The notes: a model not told the origin generated them from the sequence alone. 64,000 bases of DNA from Gemmatimonadota bacterium (GCA_007125845.1 SLCK01000024.1:1-64000), one strand, 5' to 3'; counted from the stretch's first letter, positions 1-9,577 are shown. Program-made: numbers and translations.

Positions 1-144
1 ACCTCCCCCCCCGCCACCGACGATTCCGCCCACACCGTCGAAGCATCCCGAGAGCGATGCCGGAAGCGCGATGAGGATCGCGACTGCGAGGGCCAGGCGG
101 ACCCGTCGGGGGCCAGATCGATGCGAGAACTGCGAGCTGCGCAT
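1..144 (-). CDS. N-terminal part of a lipoprotein, cut by the left edge
   Basis: An open frame runs from an ATG at 144 (minus strand) to the window edge with no stop, giving 48 residues. The N-terminus has a basic stretch (SGPRRVR), a hydrophobic core (LALAVAILIALP) and a lipobox-like LSGC, so Cys36 is the probable lipidated residue. A glycine-rich tail (GGIVGGGGGG) follows and would act as a flexible linker. A GGAG lies about 9 nt upstream of the ATG. The gene is divergent from the permease at 346. Nothing of the mature domain is visible, so no function can be given. Confidence 0.6.
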   Translation of the reverse strand, partial: MRSSQFSHRSGPRRVRLALAVAILIALPASLSGCFDGVGGIVGGGGGG

Positions 145-163
145 GGTGAGGAACTCCAGGAGG

Positions 164-192
164 TTGGCAGGGAAGGCACTAGCCTGGAAAAT
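164..192 (+). promoter_or_regulatory. candidate sigma70-type promoter for the sulfate operon
   Basis: TTGGCA (164-169) and GAAAAT (187-192) are separated by 17 nt. They match the -35 and -10 consensus at 5/6 and 4/6 positions. The site lies in the 201-bp divergent gap between the edge lipoprotein and the permease. It was found by eye only. Confidence 0.3.
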
Positions 193-345
193 GCATAACC
201 AGAACCGCCCGCGGAGGGCAACCGCTCGGACCTCACCGGCAATCGCGCGGTGCAGCCCCGACCGTGTAACGGGATCGGAGGATCGGTTCGACTTCCCACC
301 CTCTCGCAAGCCTTCTCGTCCCCGTTCCCTGGAGAGGTTGCTCCT

Positions 346-2115
346 TTGACCCTCCCGGCCCTGTTCACGCTCGCCGTGCTCGTGGCTGCGATCGCGGCGA
401 TGATCCGGGACGTGCTCCCGCCCACCGGAGCCATCCTCGGCGCTCTGGTCCTCCTACTTCTGGCGGGGATCGTCAGTCCAGCCGAGGCGCTCAGCGGATT
501 CAGCAATCCAGCTCCGATCACGGTCGCTGCGCTCTACGTGGTCGCCCGGGCGGTGGAGAAGACGGGGGCGCTCCAACCCCTGGTCCGGCGCATGTTGGGC
601 GACGGCGAGGGAGGCCGCACGGGGCTCGTTCGTCTCCTCGCACCCACGGCTGGGGCGTCGGCGTTTCTCAACAACACACCGATCGTGGCGATGCTGACTC
701 CCCAGGTCTCGAATTGGGCGCACCAGAGGGGCCATCCTCCGTCCTGGTTCCTCATGCCGCTCTCCTTCGCCGCGATCCTTGGGGGGACCATGACGTTGGT
801 CGGGACCTCGACGAACATCGTCGTCTCGGGTCTCATGGAGGCCGCCGGGATGGGTCCGTTGGGCATGTTCGAGCTGTCCGTCGTCGGGTTTCCCCTCGCG
901 GTTGCCGGTCTTGCCGTCGTCGTATGGTTGGCCCCGCTGGTGCTCCCTGACCGACGAGGCGTAAGGAGGGAGTTCGAGGACGAGGAGCGGCAGTTCGTCT
1001 TCGGAATGGAAGTCGAACGCGGTGGACCGCTGGATGGGGCGACGGTGGAGGACGGTGGGTTGCGTCACCTGAACGGGGTCTTCCTGGCGGAGATCCAGAG
1101 GGTCGGGGAGGCGCTGGCGCCAGCCCGACCGGACACGATCCTGCGGGGCGGAGATCGGCTGATCTTCGTGGGTCAGGTGGATCAGGTCGTGGATCTGCAG
1201 AAGATGAGAGGATTGCGTTCCACCGAGCACGCGCACGCATTCGGGCTCTCCCGGCCTGGACACACCTTTTTCGAAGTGGTCGTGAGCGATGCCTCCCCCC
1301 TTTCCGGCAGCACATTGAAGGAGGTGGGGTTTCGGGGGCGTTACCAGGGAGCCGTGCTCGCGATCCATCGAGCGGGAGAGCGCATTCACGCCAAATTGGG
1401 AGAGGTTCGGATCCGGCACGGAGACACGCTGCTCCTGCTCACCGACGATGGATTCGGGGACCGGTGGCGCCACCGCAACGATTTCCTTCTGGTCTCGCGC
1501 CTGGGAGGATCTCCCCCGGTAGGAACCCGAATGGCCTTCTTCACGGGCGCGGTCACCTTGGGCATGGTCGCGGTCGTGGCCCTGGGCGTGATGCCGATGC
1601 TGAACGCTGCTCTGCTCGCGGCGCTGCTCATGACGGCCGGCGGAGCGCTCACGGCCGCGGAGGCGCGCTCGGCCGTGGATCTGGACGTCATTATCCTCAT
1701 CGCCGCTGCTTTCGGACTCGGAGAGGCCCTGCGGAGCTCCGGTCTGGCGGATGTGCTCGGAGGGGGGATCGTGGCTTCTTCCCAGGCGCTGGGGCCGCTC
1801 GGGGTGCTTCTCGGGGTGGCATTGGCTACGCTCATCCTGACGGAGCTCATCACCAACAACGCGGCCGCGGTGCTCATGTTTCCGATCGCGGTATCTGCTG
1901 CGGCGGTGTCCGGGCTCGATCCCCGGCCCTTCGCGATCGTCGTCGCCTTTTCGGCGTCGGCCGCGTTCTTGAGTCCGGTGGGGTACCAGACGAACACAAT
2001 GGTGTACGGGCCCGGGGGCTACCGCTTTCTGGACTATCTCCGGCTGGGGATTCCCCTGACCGTCGTGCTCATGGCCGTCATGGCCCTTCTCGTTCCGCAT
2101 TTCTGGAGCTTCTGA
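346..2115 (+). CDS. SLC13-family permease with two TrkA-C (RCK_C) domains, probable sulfate transporter
   Basis: This 589-residue inner-membrane protein has hydrophobic blocks at both ends (about residues 1-200 and 400-589), as in the ArsB/NhaD/SLC13 superfamily. Between them is a soluble region (about 210-385) with two TrkA-C-like repeats; GGDRLIFVGQ and GDTLLLLTDD end the units. Repeated helix-break motifs FLNNTPIV and LTELITNNAAAVLMFP resemble the paired SNT-type substrate loops of SLC13 carriers. I start at TTG 346 because GGAGAGG (331-337) sits 8 nt upstream; an open frame reaches back to 250 without translation signals. Sulfate is inferred from the following cysQ, cysD and cysNC. Another anion cannot be excluded. 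Confidence 0.85.
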   Translation: MTLPALFTLAVLVAAIAAMIRDVLPPTGAILGALVLLLLAGIVSPAEALSGFSNPAPITVAALYVVARAVEKTGALQPLVRRMLGDGEGGRTGLVRLLAPTAGASAFLNNTPIVAMLTPQVSNWAHQRGHPPSWFLMPLSFAAILGGTMTLVGTSTNIVVSGLMEAAGMGPLGMFELSVVGFPLAVAGLAVVVWLAPLVLPDRRGVRREFEDEERQFVFGMEVERGGPLDGATVEDGGLRHLNGVFLAEIQRVGEALAPARPDTILRGGDRLIFVGQVDQVVDLQKMRGLRSTEHAHAFGLSRPGHTFFEVVVSDASPLSGSTLKEVGFRGRYQGAVLAIHRAGERIHAKLGEVRIRHGDTLLLLTDDGFGDRWRHRNDFLLVSRLGGSPPVGTRMAFFTGAVTLGMVAVVALGVMPMLNAALLAALLMTAGGALTAAEARSAVDLDVIILIAAAFGLGEALRSSGLADVLGGGIVASSQALGPLGVLLGVALATLILTELITNNAAAVLMFPIAVSAAAVSGLDPRPFAIVVAFSASAAFLSPVGYQTNTMVYGPGGYRFLDYLRLGIPLTVVLMAVMALLVPHFWSF

Positions 2116-2131
2116 TGGAGCGTTTGAGCTG

Positions 2132-2974
2132 ATGGGTGAGGTGCCGAAGGAAGCATCGTCCGCAGTGGCGATCGACGACCTGCTCGAGATCGTGTACGCG
2201 GCCGGCCGTGAGATTCTGCAGTGGTATGGAAACCCCGGTGAGGTGGAGTCGAAGGACAACGCCTCACCGTTGACGCGTGCGGACCGGGCTGCCCACAGCC
2301 TCCTCGTGCGGGAGCTTTCGGCGTTCACTCCCGACGTCCCCGTCCTCTCGGAGGAATCGCCCGAGGAGGAGGTGAGGGACCGGCGGACGTGGCGCCGCTT
2401 CTGGCTCGTGGATCCCCTCGACGGCACGAAGGAGTTCCTGAAGGGTTCGGGGGAGTTCACCGTGAACGTCGCGCTGGTCGAGGAGGGCCGCCCTGTCCTC
2501 GGCGTCGTGCACGTGCCGCCCTCCGGCCGGACCTATCGATCGACCGCCGAGAGGGGCGCCGAGCTGGGGGGTGTGGACGATCCGTTTCGGTCGATCCGGA
2601 CCCGGCCTTTCCCCTCAGCCTCACCCGTGCTGGTGGCCAGTCGGGATCACGCGGGCCCCGGAGTCGAGGCCCTCGTGCGGGAGCTCGACGAGAAAGTGGA
2701 GGGGACGGTGGAGTTCACCAGCATGGGGAGCTCGCTTAAGTTCTGTATCGTGGCGGAGGGGAAGGCGGACCTGTATCTGAGAGATCGCCCGACGATGGAG
2801 TGGGATACGGGCGCGGCACAGTCTGTGCTTGAACGAGCGGGTGGGGGGGTGTACTCCCTGGCCGCCGGCGCGTCGTTGGCCTACAACAAGGAAAGCCTGA
2901 GGAACCCCCCGTTTCTGGCGGTGGGCGATCCGTCGGGGCCTTGGCGCGACCTGATTCACCAAACACGACTTTGA
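2132..2974 (+). CDS. cysQ: 3'(2'),5'-bisphosphate nucleotidase CysQ
   Basis: This 280-residue member of the inositol-monophosphatase superfamily would remove the 3'-phosphate from PAP or PAPS. It carries the metal-binding signatures EESPEE, WLVDPLDGTKEF (about 90-101) and EWDTGAAQ (about 223-230). These supply the acidic residues for the Mg2+ sites. Length is close to E. coli CysQ (246 residues) with a short N-terminal extension. It starts 16 nt after the permease stop and ends 4 nt before cysD, which fits a role in clearing PAP made during sulfate activation. Confidence 0.92.
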   Translation: MGEVPKEASSAVAIDDLLEIVYAAGREILQWYGNPGEVESKDNASPLTRADRAAHSLLVRELSAFTPDVPVLSEESPEEEVRDRRTWRRFWLVDPLDGTKEFLKGSGEFTVNVALVEEGRPVLGVVHVPPSGRTYRSTAERGAELGGVDDPFRSIRTRPFPSASPVLVASRDHAGPGVEALVRELDEKVEGTVEFTSMGSSLKFCIVAEGKADLYLRDRPTMEWDTGAAQSVLERAGGGVYSLAAGASLAYNKESLRNPPFLAVGDPSGPWRDLIHQTRL

Positions 2975-2978
2975 GGGT

Positions 2979-3884
2979 ATGACTCGTCGAATAAAGGGCC
3001 ACCTGCAGGCGCTCGAGAACGAGGCCGTCTACGTTTTCAGGGAGGTGGCGGCTCAGTTCGAGCGTCCCGTGCTTCTCTTCTCGGGGGGCAAGGATTCCAT
3101 AGTGATGACATGGCTGGCCCAGAAGGCCTTCCGGCCGGGCGCCGTGCCCCTGCCTCTCCTTCATATCGATACCGGCCACAACTTTCCGGAGACGATCGAG
3201 TTCCGTGATCGCTTCGTGGAGGACATGGGTTGCCGCCTCCTCGTGCGCTCCGTGCAGGACTCGATCGATCGAGGTCGGGTGCAGGAAGAGACCGGGCCGG
3301 ACGCCAGTCGAAACGCTCTCCAGACGGTGACCCTCCTCGACGCATTGAAGGAGCTGAAGGTGGACGCGGCGCTCGGTGGGGCGCGCCGCGACGAGGAGAA
3401 GGCGCGCGCGAAGGAGAGATTCTTCTCGCACCGGGACCGATTCGGGCAGTGGGATCCGAAGAACCAGCGTCCCGAACTGTGGCGGCTGTACAACGGCCGT
3501 AAGGCACCCGGGGAGCACTTTCGCATCTTTCCCCTCTCGAACTGGACGGAGCTCGACGTGTGGCAGTACATCCGGCTCGAGGAGATCCCGATCCCGCATC
3601 TCTACTTCTCGCACGAACGGGAGGTCGTGAGGCGCAACGGGGTGCTCCTCGCGAACTCGGACTTCATAGAGCTCATGGATGACGAGCGTCCGGAGCTCCG
3701 TCGTGTTCGTTTCCGGACGATCGGAGATGCCACCTGCACGGGAGCCGTCGAATCGGAGGCGAACTCGGTGGAGGCCGTGATTCTGGAGACTGGAGCGGCC
3801 CGCGTCACCGAACGCGGAGGGCGGAGCGACGACAAGCGCTCCGAGGCGGCCATGGAGGAGCGCAAGCGGGAGGGGTACTTCTGA
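2979..3884 (+). CDS. cysD: sulfate adenylyltransferase subunit 2
   Basis: This 301-residue cytoplasmic subunit makes adenosine 5'-phosphosulfate from ATP and sulfate, driven by the CysN GTPase. The PP-loop motif SGGKDSIV is at about residues 34-41. It is followed by HIDTGHNFPET, typical of CysD and the related PAPS reductases. The C-terminal motif FRTIGDATCTGAVES and a tail ending MEERKREGYF are standard for CysD, which separates it from CysH. Its TGA overlaps the next ATG (TGATG at 3882-3886), so translation with cysNC is probably coupled. Confidence 0.96.
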   Translation: MTRRIKGHLQALENEAVYVFREVAAQFERPVLLFSGGKDSIVMTWLAQKAFRPGAVPLPLLHIDTGHNFPETIEFRDRFVEDMGCRLLVRSVQDSIDRGRVQEETGPDASRNALQTVTLLDALKELKVDAALGGARRDEEKARAKERFFSHRDRFGQWDPKNQRPELWRLYNGRKAPGEHFRIFPLSNWTELDVWQYIRLEEIPIPHLYFSHEREVVRRNGVLLANSDFIELMDDERPELRRVRFRTIGDATCTGAVESEANSVEAVILETGAARVTERGGRSDDKRSEAAMEERKREGYF

Positions 3885-5806
3885 TGACGACGACGACGAC
3901 CGGGGCGCCGGTCGAGACCGATCTCCTTCGCTTCACCACGGCGGGGAGCGTGGATGACGGCAAGAGCACCCTCATCGGCCGGCTGCTCCACGACACGAAG
4001 TCGATCTTCGAGGATCAGCTCGAGCACATCGAGGGAGCCAGCCGACTTCGGGGCGAGGAGGGAGTGAACCTCGCGCTTCTGACGGACGGATTGAAGGCGG
4101 AGCGTGAGCAGAAGATCACGATCGACGTGGCGTATCGCTATTTCGCCACCCCGAAGCGGAAGTTCATCATCGCCGACACTCCGGGACATGTGCAGTACAC
4201 GCGCAACATGGTGACGGGTGCGTCCACCGCCGACCTTGCGGTGATTCTCGTGGACGCCCGCAAGGGAGTGCTGACGCAGTCGAAGAGACACGCGTTCATC
4301 ACCTCGCTCCTCGGGATCCCGCACATCATCGTGGCGGTGAACAAGATGGACCTCGTGGATTACTCTGAGGCCCGCTTCGAGGAGATCCGGGCGGAGTTCC
4401 GGGAGTTTTCTTCCAAGCTCACGGTGAAGGACATCTCCTTCGTGCCGATCAGCGCCCTCCATGGGGACAACGTGGTCAGCTGGTCGGATCGCATGCCGTG
4501 GTACGAGGGAGGGTCGTTCCTGCACAAGCTCGAGACCGTCAACGTCGGGTCGCGCAGGAACTACATCGACTTCCGTTTCCCGGTGCAGTATGTGATCCGC
4601 CCGAACCAGGACTTCCGGGGGTACGCCGGCACGGTGGCCTCTGGATCGATTTCCCCGGGTGAGGAGATCCTCGTCCTTCCGTCGGGACATGGGACCCGGG
4701 TGAAGTCCGTGGAGGGACTGGATGGGACGCTGGAGGAGGCGGTCGCCGGAGACGCGGTGACGCTTACCACCGAGGAGGAGCTGGACATCTCCCGCGGTGA
4801 CATGATCGTGCGCCGGAAGAACGTGCCCACGGTCAATGACCGCTTCGAGGCCTACCTCTGCTGGATGAACGAGGAGCCCCTCGATCCGGAGCGCTCCTAT
4901 GTTCTCTTCCACACCACGAGACAGGTTCAGGCGTTCGTAGACCGCATCGAGTACCGCGTCGACGTGGACACCCTCCACCGGGAACAGGCCGAGACTCTGG
5001 GCCTGAACGAGATCGGGCGGGTGGAGCTGACCACGGCCAATCCCATCTTCTTCGACTCCTACCGGGTGAACCTGGCCACCGGGAACTTCGTCCTCGTTGA
5101 TCCGCACACGAACGTGACGGTGGCGGCCGGAATGATCCGGGGCGAGGTGAGGAGGCTGGAGGCGCTGGAAGACGCCCAGGACGCGATCGACCGTCCGGTG
5201 TCTCCCGCGGTGGTCTGGCAGGGCTGGAACGTTCCCCGCGTCGAGAGGGAGAGCCGCAATGGGCACCGTGCGACCGTGGTCTGGTTCACCGGAATGTCAG
5301 GTGCCGGAAAGACGACCATCGCCCGGGAGGTGGAGCGCAGGCTCTTCGAGCGAGGAGTCTCGACGATGCTCCTCGAGGGCGACCAGGTGAGACACGGGCT
5401 CTGCGGAGACCTGGGCTTCGCGGCTGGGGACCGGACGGAAAACATCCGGCGCGTCGGGGAGGTGGCCAAGCTCTTCTTCGAGCATGGCAACGTCGTCCTG
5501 TGCACGTTCGTGTCTCCGTATCAGCGTGATCGGCTGGCCGTCCGCTCCCTCCTTCCGGAGGGCCGGTTCGTCGAGGTGCACGTCCATGCGCCTCTCGAGG
5601 AGCTCCGGCGGCGAGATCCGAAGGAGCTGTATCTCAAGGAGGAGCGGGGAGAGATCGACGCGCTCCCGGGGAGCAAGGCCCCCTACGAGGTCCCCGCAGC
5701 CCCGGACCTCACCCTCAACACCGCGGTAGCGAGCGTGGACGACTCGGTGGAGCTGGTGCTGGCTCGGCTGGAACGAGACGGGATCATCCCGAAGCCGCCG
5801 GACTGA
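3884..5806 (+). CDS. cysN: bifunctional sulfate adenylyltransferase subunit 1 / adenylylsulfate kinase (CysN-CysC fusion)
   Basis: A 640-residue fusion. The CysN part (about 1-440) is an EF-Tu-like GTPase with P-loop GSVDDGKST (about 20), DTPGH (about 99) and NKMDL (about 155), followed by beta-barrel domains. The CysC part (about 460-640) is an APS kinase with P-loop GMSGAGKTT (about 470) and the conserved FVSPYQRDR. With cysD it makes APS and then PAPS. Such NodQ-type fusions are well known in proteobacteria and others. No PAPS or APS reductase is in the window, so the fate of PAPS cannot be decided here. Confidence 0.96.
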   Translation: MTTTTTGAPVETDLLRFTTAGSVDDGKSTLIGRLLHDTKSIFEDQLEHIEGASRLRGEEGVNLALLTDGLKAEREQKITIDVAYRYFATPKRKFIIADTPGHVQYTRNMVTGASTADLAVILVDARKGVLTQSKRHAFITSLLGIPHIIVAVNKMDLVDYSEARFEEIRAEFREFSSKLTVKDISFVPISALHGDNVVSWSDRMPWYEGGSFLHKLETVNVGSRRNYIDFRFPVQYVIRPNQDFRGYAGTVASGSISPGEEILVLPSGHGTRVKSVEGLDGTLEEAVAGDAVTLTTEEELDISRGDMIVRRKNVPTVNDRFEAYLCWMNEEPLDPERSYVLFHTTRQVQAFVDRIEYRVDVDTLHREQAETLGLNEIGRVELTTANPIFFDSYRVNLATGNFVLVDPHTNVTVAAGMIRGEVRRLEALEDAQDAIDRPVSPAVVWQGWNVPRVERESRNGHRATVVWFTGMSGAGKTTIAREVERRLFERGVSTMLLEGDQVRHGLCGDLGFAAGDRTENIRRVGEVAKLFFEHGNVVLCTFVSPYQRDRLAVRSLLPEGRFVEVHVHAPLEELRRRDPKELYLKEERGEIDALPGSKAPYEVPAAPDLTLNTAVASVDDSVELVLARLERDGIIPKPPD

Positions 5807-5813
5807 GGTCCGG
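5798..5813. terminator. short hairpin at the cysNC stop, between convergent genes
   Basis: CCGGAC and GTCCGG form a perfect 6-bp stem around the tetraloop TGAG, which contains the cysNC stop codon. It sits in the 25-bp gap between convergent cysNC and the FAD oxidase. There is no T-tract. Confidence 0.35.
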
Positions 5814-5831
5814 AAGGCCCCTTGTCCGCCC

Positions 5832-8777
5832 TCAGGTGACCTGCGCGGTCCCGTCCGCACGGGCTTGCAAAGCCATGCGGAGGAGGACGAGCGGGTGGTG
5901 GGCCGTCTTCGCCGTACCGTGGGCGATCTGCTCCCGGCAGGATACCCCCGTCGCGGCGACCAGGGCGTCGTCGGGTGCGGTGTCGACAGCCGGGAAGAGT
6001 CTGAGCCCTCCGATCTTCATCGAAAGGTCGTAGTGCTCGTACCCAAAGGACCCGGCCATTCCGCAGCACCCTGCGTCCAGCACCTGGACCCGGGAGCCTG
6101 GTATTCCCTCCAGCAGCCGGATGCTTCCCGCGGTCGCGGACCAGGCCTTCTGATGGCAGTGACCGTGGAAGAGGATCGGTCGGCTCGCTACGTCGGAGGA
6201 GGGATCGAGTGCGAGCGCGCCCTCCTCGACTGCATCCGCCAGGAGGTCGTCGGCCAACTGAGCCTGCTTCGCCACGGCCCGGGCATCTTCTGAATCACCG
6301 GCCAGCTGCGGAAGCTCATCCTTCAGCGTCAGGATGCACGAGGGTTCGCAGCCGACGATCGGAATTCCCTCTCCGGCCGCCGGAGCCAGCTTGCGCAGGA
6401 GCTCGGCGTGCCGACGCTTCGCCTCCGGGAGCAGTCCCTTGGAGATGAGGGAGCGACCGCAGCACACCCCGGAGGTGAGGCGCACTCGCCACCCCGCAGC
6501 CTCGAGCAACTCCACTGCGGCACGTCCGATGTGCGGTTCGGTAAAGCTCGTGAACGAATCTGCGAGGAGGATGAGATCGCCTCGGTCCGCTGGACCGTCC
6601 GCCGGGGTGCGGCGGGCGAACCAGCGGGGCAGGGAGTTCCGCTGGAATCGGGGGAGTGGTCGTCTCCGGTCGATTCCCACGAAGCGATCCAGGAGCGCTC
6701 GCAGGGGAGGAAGGGCGCCGGGCAGATTCGAGAGAGGCGCCCAGGCGGAGCCCATTCGATTCAGCTCTCGTGCGTGGCCGAAAAGCCGGGCGGAAAGGGG
6801 GGCGCCGTGTCGTGCGTGGGACTGGGCCAGAACCTCCGACTTCATCGTCGCCATGTCCACCGAGAGGGGACATTCGGTCTGGCAGGCTTTGCATTCGAGG
6901 CAGAGGTCCAGGATCTCGTGCAATCGCTCGTCGTCGAGCCCGGCCCGCGGATCGGGTCCGGATAGCGCCTTGACCAGGGCATTGGCCCGGCCCCGTGTGG
7001 AGTGTTCCTCTTCCCGGGTCGCCATGTACGAGGGGCACATGGTCCCGCCCGCCACCGGTGACTTCCGGCACTCGCCGATCCGCATGCATCGGTTGGCCGC
7101 GCCGCGGAGGCCGTCCTCAGGCTCGAAGGGAAAATGGCTCTCCAGGCGGGGCGCCATGGGGAGCGCGAGGTCCCGCAGATGCTCGGTCATCGCGGGAGAG
7201 TCGACCTTCTTGCCGGGATTGAGCCGGTTCCGGGGGTCGAAGAGCCCCTTCACCTCTCGCATCGTCTCGTAGAAGGCATCGCCGAAGAAGCGGCGATTGA
7301 ACTCGCTGCGAGCGAGACCGTCTCCATGCTCGCTGCTGTTCACGCCGCCGAATTCCATCACCAGCTCGAGGACAGCCTCCGCCACGCTCCGCAACTTCCC
7401 GACTTCCCCGGAACGGCGGAGGTCCATGAAGGGGCGCACGTGGATGCACCCGGCCGATGCGTGCCCGTAGAATCCGGCGCGCAGCCCATGTTCCCGGAGA
7501 ATGGCCGCCACCCTCTCCGTGTACTCGGGGAGGCGCGTCGGGTCGACGGCCGTGTCTTCGACGAATGCGAGGGTGCGCTCCCTGCCTTCGCCTGCAGACA
7601 TGAGGTATCCGAGCCCAGCCTTGCGCAGTTCCCGGAATCCACGCTGTTCTGCGGGCGTCGGTGCAGGTGTCGCCGCGTATCCCATCCCCTTGGTCCGCCA
7701 ACGTTTCCGGAGCCCCTCCATTGCCGACGTCGCCTCGGCACGCGAGTCCCCGTAGAACTCCACCCAGAGGATCGCCCCTGGCTTCCCCGTCAGTCGGGCG
7801 GCCAGGTGGTGGTGTGCCGGAGAATGCCTCGCCAGGTCCAGGATCAGGGAATCGACCAACTCCACGGCCGTGGCTCCGGAGTCCATCGCCACCGGCGCGG
7901 CCTCGACGGCCTGGGCCACCGTCTCGAAGTGTCCGACCAGGCCCGCGACTGCAGTGGGTCTGGGGACGAGACGAACCGTGGCGTCCACCGTGATTGCGAG
8001 AGTTCCCTCGGACCCGGCGACGAGATGAGCGAGGTTGAAGGGGTCGTGCTCGGGAAGGAGCCGTTCGAGCCGATACCCGCCGGCCCTTCGCCAGTGGGAG
8101 GGCATGGCATCGCGGATGATCCGTGCCCGGTCGCGCACGAGTGACGGCAAGGTCCGGTAGAGGCTCCCCTCGAGGGTGCTCGCCCGGGCCCGCCGGTCGA
8201 TCTGATCGGGGGTGAGCGGGCCCAGGTCGGCGCGGCTCGCGTCCGAGAGGACGACCCTCACGGATTCGAGGTGATCGACGGTCATCCCGAAGCGGGCAGA
8301 TCGGGCTCCGCAGGAGTTGTTCCCGATCATCCCACCGATGGTAGCGCGGTTCGCGGTTGCGGTGTCCGGGGCGAAGAAGAGACCGTGGCGTTCCGCTTCG
8401 CGGTTCAGGTCGTCCTGGACCAGGCCCGGTTGGACTCGCGCGGTCCGGGCCTCCGGATCGAGCTCCAGAATCCGGTGCATGTGGCGAGAGAAGTCGAGGA
8501 CGACCGCCTCTCCTACGGTCTGGCCGCAGAGGCTCGTGCCTCCCCCACGGGGCAGCACGGGGACATCGAACTGGCCGGCGACCTCGATTGCAGCGACGAC
8601 ATCGTCGATGGAGCGCGGAAAGACCACGCCCACCGGTTCGATCGCATACATGCTGGCGTCGGTCGAGAAGAGGTGCTTCGTATAGGGGTCGAAGTGCACC
8701 TCTCCCTCGAGAGCGCGCGTCAACGCAGCTTCGAGCTCAGATTCCGGGTGCGTTCTATGGGGTCGTTGATCTACCAT
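5832..8777 (-). CDS. FAD-linked oxidase with two 4Fe-4S clusters and CCG domains (D-lactate/glycolate dehydrogenase-like)
   Basis: This 981-residue protein fuses a GlcD/DLD-type flavin dehydrogenase to a GlcF-type iron-sulfur part. PRGGGTSLCGQTVG and GGMIGNNSCGA are the FAD-binding motifs in the first third. Cysteine sets CMRIGECRKS..CP and CLECKACQTECP bind two 4Fe-4S clusters. GCEPSC and CCGMAGSFGYE are the CCG motifs of quinone-linked oxidoreductases near the C-terminus. The likely reaction is oxidation of a 2-hydroxyacid with electron transfer to the quinone pool. The substrate cannot be read from sequence. I start at ATG 8777; in-frame ATGs at 8807 and 8858 are possible but give a non-conserved extension, and none has a clear ribosome site. 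Confidence 0.88.
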   Translation of the reverse strand: MVDQRPHRTHPESELEAALTRALEGEVHFDPYTKHLFSTDASMYAIEPVGVVFPRSIDDVVAAIEVAGQFDVPVLPRGGGTSLCGQTVGEAVVLDFSRHMHRILELDPEARTARVQPGLVQDDLNREAERHGLFFAPDTATANRATIGGMIGNNSCGARSARFGMTVDHLESVRVVLSDASRADLGPLTPDQIDRRARASTLEGSLYRTLPSLVRDRARIIRDAMPSHWRRAGGYRLERLLPEHDPFNLAHLVAGSEGTLAITVDATVRLVPRPTAVAGLVGHFETVAQAVEAAPVAMDSGATAVELVDSLILDLARHSPAHHHLAARLTGKPGAILWVEFYGDSRAEATSAMEGLRKRWRTKGMGYAATPAPTPAEQRGFRELRKAGLGYLMSAGEGRERTLAFVEDTAVDPTRLPEYTERVAAILREHGLRAGFYGHASAGCIHVRPFMDLRRSGEVGKLRSVAEAVLELVMEFGGVNSSEHGDGLARSEFNRRFFGDAFYETMREVKGLFDPRNRLNPGKKVDSPAMTEHLRDLALPMAPRLESHFPFEPEDGLRGAANRCMRIGECRKSPVAGGTMCPSYMATREEEHSTRGRANALVKALSGPDPRAGLDDERLHEILDLCLECKACQTECPLSVDMATMKSEVLAQSHARHGAPLSARLFGHARELNRMGSAWAPLSNLPGALPPLRALLDRFVGIDRRRPLPRFQRNSLPRWFARRTPADGPADRGDLILLADSFTSFTEPHIGRAAVELLEAAGWRVRLTSGVCCGRSLISKGLLPEAKRRHAELLRKLAPAAGEGIPIVGCEPSCILTLKDELPQLAGDSEDARAVAKQAQLADDLLADAVEEGALALDPSSDVASRPILFHGHCHQKAWSATAGSIRLLEGIPGSRVQVLDAGCCGMAGSFGYEHYDLSMKIGGLRLFPAVDTAPDDALVAATGVSCREQIAHGTAKTAHHPLVLLRMALQARADGTAQVT

Positions 8778-8905
8778 GGCGGCATGGATTCTACCCACCC
8801 CGTCCATTGATTCCAAGCCCGACACGTGGAACCGGGGGAGCGATCGTCCGATCGTCATCGTCTCGATCGGGGCTCCGGGTGTCGGGCGACAATCCGCCCG
8901 ACGGC

Positions 8906-9313
8906 TCAGGCGCGCTGGGTTCGCAGCAGGTCCCGAATCTCGCGGAGAAGCTTCTCCTCCTCGGAGGGTTCAGGCTCGGCGGCCGGTTCCTCTGCGGCGA
9001 CCTCCTCCCTACGCTTGAGGCGGTTGAAGCTCCTGACGATCAGAAAGACCGCGAACGCCACGATCAAGAAGCTCACCAGGGCATTGATGAAGAGACCGAT
9101 TCCAATCGTGACCGCCTCCCCTTCGGGACCGGTTCCCACTGGGATCGCGATCTCCGCGAAGTCCACTCCGCCCAGGAGAAGACCGATGGGCGGCATGATC
9201 ACGTCGTTGACCAGGGACTGCACGACCGTTCCGAAAGCGGCGCCGATGATGATGCCTACGGCCATGTCCAGGACGTTCCCCTTGACGGCGAATTCCTTGA
9301 ACTCCTGCAGCAT
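8906..9313 (-). CDS. mscL: large-conductance mechanosensitive channel MscL
   Basis: This 135-residue inner-membrane channel opens under membrane tension to release solutes during osmotic downshock. The N-terminus [20 protein letters not shown] and the first pore helix [20 protein letters not shown] are typical of the family. A periplasmic loop, a second helix (about 70-95) and a charged cytoplasmic helix ([13 protein letters not shown]) follow. Length matches E. coli MscL (136). The start has a perfect AGGAGG (9321-9326, minus strand) 7 nt upstream, one of the best ribosome sites in the window. The C-terminal linker carries an added Glu/Ala/Pro-rich stretch. Confidence 0.97.
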   Translation of the reverse strand: MLQEFKEFAVKGNVLDMAVGIIIGAAFGTVVQSLVNDVIMPPIGLLLGGVDFAEIAIPVGTGPEGEAVTIGIGLFINALVSFLIVAFAVFLIVRSFNRLKRREEVAAEEPAAEPEPSEEEKLLREIRDLLRTQRA

Positions 9314-9577
9314 TGTGTCTCCTCCTGGAGATGGCGATTGCCCGGGAGCGGGGAATGACGGATATGACCCGTGCGCGGGAGATGGACCAGGGAGCTCCCA
9401 GCCACGAGTCGCAATGTGTTCGGTCCGGCGGGATGGCGCCAGCGGCCGTCTACGGTTGCCAGCGCCGGGCTCTGGGGAGAAGTTGCCGGGAGTCGAGCCG
9501 CCAAACGATCGAACCTGTGGAGTGGGACCACGGACGCAAATGAAGAACGTTTTCCAAGCACGCTTTCGGGATCTCCG

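Noticed and set aside
71-349. Plus-strand 92-codon frame at the left edge
   Set aside because: Arg-rich, crosses the divergent region, and the opposite strand has a better lipoprotein start.
454-2460. Minus-strand open frame of 668 codons opposite the permease and cysQ
   Set aside because: Arg/His/Pro-rich, no domain motifs, fully opposite genes with clear family motifs; a high-GC shadow.
3602-5266. Minus-strand open frame of 554 codons opposite cysNC
   Set aside because: Composition (Arg, His, Val, Leu) is that of an antisense shadow and no signal is recognisable.
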